Shown here piece by piece: positions 6,410-8,724 of a stretch of DNA of 8,724 bases. The notes beneath the pieces are model-generated. The model had not been told where the DNA came from. It did not search any database and saw nothing but the letters and a program-made list of their open reading frames with translations. Position 1 is the first letter of the stretch. The number at the start of each line of letters is the position of its first letter. The stretch is from Moraxellaceae bacterium. Lineage in GTDB: Bacteria > Pseudomonadota > Gammaproteobacteria > Pseudomonadales > Moraxellaceae. Made by a program: the position numbers and the translations under genes. The stretch spans positions 1 through 8,724 of the forward strand of contig JASLCO010000012.1 of the NCBI GenBank assembly GCA_030146505.1, given 5' to 3'.

Positions 6410-7508
6410 CTCGACTTTTCCCCTGCTGAGCCCGGCGCGGCTCTGGATGACGCGGCTTGCCGTCATCGGCGTGCTGATTACTGCCACCGTGGTGGGGCTG
6501 GGTGCTTGGACGCGCCTGTCCGATGCCGGTCTTGGCTGTCCCGACTGGCCCACCTGCTATGGCATGCTGACCGTGCCGACCCACGCGCATGACGTGGCGG
6601 CCGCCAACGCGCTTTATCCGGACCAGCCCGTGGTGGCGCACAAGGCCTGGCCGGAAACCATACACCGCTATTTCGCTTCCACCATCGGCCTTGTCATCAC
6701 CCTGATGGCCGCGCTGGCCCTGTATGCACGCCGCGAGCCCGGCCTGCCGGTCAGGCATACGGTCTTCCTGTTCCTGCTGGTCTGCCTGCAGGGGGCGTTC
6801 GGCGCCTGGACAGTGACCATGAAGCTCTTTCCGCCCGTGGTCACCGGCCATCTGCTCTTCGGTTTCGCCACCTTTACCGCGCTTTTCCTGCTGGCCCTGC
6901 GCCTGTCGCCCTTCCTGCGCAGCAGCGGCAACGTGGCGGCGCGCAAGCTGCTGCCCGTCGTCCTGCTGGCCATCATCGTGCTGGTGCTGCAGATCGCTCT
7001 GGGTGGCTGGACGGCCTCGAACTACGCCGCCACGATGTGCACCGGCCTGCCGGTCTGCCAGGAAGGCTGGGCGCAGCTTCTGGATTTCCCTGAGGCTTTC
7101 GCCATCCATACCTATGCCGGCACGACCTATGAATTCGCCCCGCATCTGGATGCCGCAGCCAAGCTCACGATCCATGTCAGCCACCGTCTCGGCGCCATGG
7201 TGACGGCAACGCTGCTCCTGCTGCTGGCCGTGCTTTTGCTGGCGCGGGGCCCCGGCCGCTACCGCCGTTTTGCCTGGCTCTTGCTGCTGGTGCTGGCACT
7301 GCAACTGGGCCTCGGCGCCTCCAATATCGTCTTCCATCTGCCGCTGGCCGTGGCCGTGGCCCACAACGTGGTGGCGCTGCTGCTCCTGCAGGTTCTGGTG
7401 GCGCTGGCTTTCAGCCTGGGGCAGGAGCGCGCGCCACAGCCGGTAAAGCTTGCCCGTCCGGCTCGCCGTGGCCGCCAGCCCGTGCGCACGGAGCGAAAAA
7501 AATCATGA
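6402..7508 (+). CDS. ctaA: Heme A synthase (CtaA/Cox15)
   Basis: CtaA oxidises the C8 methyl of heme O to a formyl group, giving heme A. The 368-residue protein shows eight membrane helices in two similar halves. The first half has TRLSDAGLGCPDWPTCYG (37-54) with cysteines C46 and C52, then H88 in ETIHRYFA and H150 in VVTGHLL. The second half repeats the plan with GGWTASNYAATMCTGLPVC (201-219, cysteines C213 and C219), H261 in IHVSHRLGA, and H321 in VAHNVVALL. These four histidines match the heme-ligand pattern of the family. The start is TTG at 6402 with GAAGAA eight bases upstream, overlapping the previous stop. ATG 6447 (residue 16) is the fallback and would still leave the first helix intact. 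The C terminus is a basic tail rich in Arg and Pro (about 343-368). ctaB starts within its stop (ATGA). Confidence 0.95.
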   Translation: MANSTFPLLSPARLWMTRLAVIGVLITATVVGLGAWTRLSDAGLGCPDWPTCYGMLTVPTHAHDVAAANALYPDQPVVAHKAWPETIHRYFASTIGLVITLMAALALYARREPGLPVRHTVFLFLLVCLQGAFGAWTVTMKLFPPVVTGHLLFGFATFTALFLLALRLSPFLRSSGNVAARKLLPVVLLAIIVLVLQIALGGWTASNYAATMCTGLPVCQEGWAQLLDFPEAFAIHTYAGTTYEFAPHLDAAAKLTIHVSHRLGAMVTATLLLLLAVLLLARGPGRYRRFAWLLLLVLALQLGLGASNIVFHLPLAVAVAHNVVALLLLQVLVALAFSLGQERAPQPVKLARPARRGRQPVRTERKKS

Positions 7509-8422
7509 CGACGCTTGCAGAAAAATCCGCCGAGAAAACCGCTATGGAAAAACCGCTGTGGCGTGCCTACTGGGAACTGACCAAACCGGGCGTGGTGGCC
7601 CTGCTGATGGTCACGGCCGTCATCGGCATGTTCCTGGCCACGCCAGCCATGGTGCCGCTGCGCGTGCTCACGCTGGGCACGCTGGGCCTGGCCTTGTCCA
7701 TGATGGCCTCGGCCGTGGTCAACCAGGTCATGGACCAGCGCATTGACGCCATCATGGCGCGTACCCAGAACCGTCCGCTGGTGGAAGGCCGGGTGAACAC
7801 CCGCGCCGCGCTGCTGTTTGCCGCCGTGCTGTGCGTGCTGTCGCTGCTGATCCTGGATGTCTTCATCAATCGCCTGACCGCAGTGCTGACCTTCTTCGGC
7901 ATCGTCGGCTATGCCTTCGTCTACACGCTCTGGCTCAAGCGGGCCACGCCGCAGAACATCGTGATCGGCGGTCTCGCCGGCGCCATTCCGCCGCTGCTGG
8001 GCTGGACTGCCGTGACAGGCCAGGTGCATCCCCATGCACTCTTGCTGGTGCTCATCATTTTTGCCTGGACACCGCCGCATTTCTGGGCGCTGGCCATCCA
8101 CCGCCGTGATGAATACGCCAAGGCCGACATTCCCATGCTGCCGGTCACGCATGGCCTCGAGTTCACCAAGACGTCGGTGCTGCTCTACACCGTCATCCTG
8201 CTGCTCACCGCCTTGCTGCCCTGGCTCACCGGCATGAGCGGACTGATTTACCTGGCCGGCTCCAGCGTGCTGGGTGCGATCTTCCTGGCCTATGCCCTGC
8301 GCCTCAAGTTCCGCAACGACCCGAAAGTCCCCATGAAGACCTTCGGTTATTCCATCACCTATCTCTTCCTGCTTTTCCTGTTGCTGCTGGTGGACCACTA
8401 CTTCCGGCTCAGTTTCGTCTGA
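7505..8422 (+). CDS. ctaB: Protoheme IX farnesyltransferase (heme O synthase)
   Basis: CtaB transfers a farnesyl group from farnesyl diphosphate to heme b, producing heme O, the substrate of CtaA. The 305-residue UbiA-family membrane protein has about nine helices. The first Asp-rich prenyl diphosphate motif is NQVMDQRIDAIMARTQNRP (73-91, with N73, D77 and D81). Family blocks TPQNIVIGGLAGAIPPLLGW (148-167) and WTPPHFWALAI (188-198) follow, and the second polar motif is RRDEYAKADIPMLPVTHG (200-217). Its ATG overlaps the ctaA stop as ATGA, and GGAG (7490-7493) lies eleven bases upstream, so translation is probably coupled. A second in-frame ATG at 7544 (residue 14) would remove only a charged leader. 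cyoE is the equivalent name in quinol oxidase operons, but the context here is cytochrome c oxidase. It is the last recognisable oxidase gene. Confidence 0.96.
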   Translation: MTTLAEKSAEKTAMEKPLWRAYWELTKPGVVALLMVTAVIGMFLATPAMVPLRVLTLGTLGLALSMMASAVVNQVMDQRIDAIMARTQNRPLVEGRVNTRAALLFAAVLCVLSLLILDVFINRLTAVLTFFGIVGYAFVYTLWLKRATPQNIVIGGLAGAIPPLLGWTAVTGQVHPHALLLVLIIFAWTPPHFWALAIHRRDEYAKADIPMLPVTHGLEFTKTSVLLYTVILLLTALLPWLTGMSGLIYLAGSSVLGAIFLAYALRLKFRNDPKVPMKTFGYSITYLFLLFLLLLVDHYFRLSFV

Positions 8423-8425
8423 TGC

Positions 8426-8461
8426 GTGGTTGGCAGCCTGGCTCCGCCGGCTGCCAACCAC
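8426..8461. terminator. Strong 13-bp hairpin after ctaB, without a U tract
   Basis: GTGGTTGGCAGCC (8426-8438) pairs perfectly with GGCTGCCAACCAC (8449-8461). The 10-base loop can form three further pairs. It begins four bases after the ctaB stop. The downstream sequence (TTGGCATTTC) has no real T run, so it is not a classical intrinsic terminator. It may act as a weak terminator, or protect the 3' end of the ctaB mRNA, or be a dispersed repeat. Confidence 0.6.
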
Positions 8462-8554
8462 TTGGCATTTCACGGCTCCGCCCGTCCCGGCAAAGCCCTT
8501 CTGCGTATTTCCCCGCTAGGCGCTGCGCGCCCGCGCTGTTATTTTGCGGCCGTG

Positions 8555-8581
8555 CCTGTCCCGGCCGGGCGACAGGTTTTT
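8555..8581 (+). terminator. Terminator-like hairpin in the lemA leader
   Basis: CCTGTC (8555-8560) pairs with GACAGG (8571-8576), and two inner C-G pairs are possible after a bulge. Five T residues follow at 8577-8581. Both the stem and the T run fit a modest intrinsic terminator for the ctaB transcript. Its end lies against the lemA ribosome binding site AGGGAG (8583-8588), so it could equally be an attenuator or a leader structure of lemA. Confidence 0.5.
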
Positions 8582-8597
8582 CAGGGAGAAACCCCGC

Positions 8598-8724
8598 ATG
8601 ATCGGTTTGCTGATTTTCCTCGCGGTACTGGCAGGCATAGGCCTCTACTTCGTGGGCATCTTCAACGGCCTGGTGACGCTGCGTAACCGTTTCAAGAACG
8701 CCTTTGCCCAGATTGACGTGCAAT
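8598..8724 (+). CDS. lemA: LemA-family protein, N-terminal part only (runs off the window)
   Basis: Only the first 42 codons are present. They encode an N-terminal membrane helix (about residues 2-20) followed by IFNGLVTLRNRFKNAFAQID (21-40), which closely matches the LemA-family start, where YNxLVxLRNxVxxAxxQIDVQL is typical. LemA proteins are helical-bundle membrane-anchored proteins, usually near 190 residues, of unclear function and often next to TPM-domain genes. AGGGAG at 8583-8588 lies nine bases before the ATG. The 175-base gap and the terminator-like hairpins before it suggest a transcription unit separate from the oxidase genes. The symbol denotes the family and not the unrelated Pseudomonas LemA sensor kinase. 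Confidence 0.85.
   Translation, partial: MIGLLIFLAVLAGIGLYFVGIFNGLVTLRNRFKNAFAQIDVQ

Larger units (their letters stand above)
8423..8597. other. Intergenic region between ctaB and lemA
   Basis: This gap holds the 13-bp hairpin just after ctaB, a GC-rich middle with TTATTT at about 8539-8544 as a possible but unsupported -10 element, and a second hairpin directly before the lemA ribosome binding site. No coding frame in it looks real. Confidence 0.5.

Noticed and set aside
1..8724. CRISPR arrays, tRNA or rRNA genes, insertion sequences, frameshifted genes or foreign segments
   Set aside because: No repeat arrays, cloverleaf or transposase signatures were seen, and all main genes are full length and similar in base and codon use.

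Overview
The window is a cytochrome c oxidase (aa3 type, heme-copper subfamily A1) locus from a GC-rich proteobacterium. It carries three core subunits, copper-insertion factors and the full heme A branch, ending at the first codons of an unrelated lemA-family gene. The gene order (coxB with a fused cytochrome c domain, coxA, ctaG, coxC, twin-transmembrane protein, SURF1, Sco-like protein, ctaA, ctaB) and a Cox11-type copper chaperone fit Beta- or Gammaproteobacteria. The sequence alone does not support a finer assignment.

Layout. 1-166 is a leader with a probable terminator for an upstream gene and no coding. 167-4548 is the structural unit on the + strand: coxB (subunit II), coxA/ctaD (subunit I), ctaG (Cox11, CuB insertion) and coxC/ctaE (subunit III). 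It closes with a strong symmetrical terminator at 4621-4649. From the other side, an 81-residue two-helix membrane protein (DUF2909-like) is read on the - strand into the same terminator. A 60-bp divergent gap separates it from the second + strand unit at 5008-8422: SURF1, a Sco/thioredoxin-like membrane protein, ctaA (heme A synthase) and ctaB (heme O synthase). Each gene in that unit overlaps the next by 4 to 8 bases. A 13-bp perfect hairpin follows ctaB at once. A second hairpin with a T run sits directly against the ribosome binding site of lemA, which the window truncates after 42 codons.

How the genes work together. CtaB farnesylates heme b to heme O and CtaA oxidises heme O to heme A. 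SURF1 helps place heme A in subunit I, and CtaG delivers copper to the CuB site. CoxB receives electrons through its cytochrome c domain and passes them through CuA to heme a and the heme a3/CuB centre in CoxA, with CoxC supporting proton uptake and stability. The Sco-like protein probably assists copper or thiol chemistry, but it appears to lack the usual Sco histidine, and no canonical Sco gene lies in the window.

This is mostly a well-known system. I see no CRISPR, mobile element, tRNA or rRNA, and no convincing new system. The points worth a second look are the small opposite-strand membrane protein, the missing canonical Sco, a 14-codon mini-ORF before ctaG, the TTG start of ctaA, and the two hairpins between ctaB and lemA.
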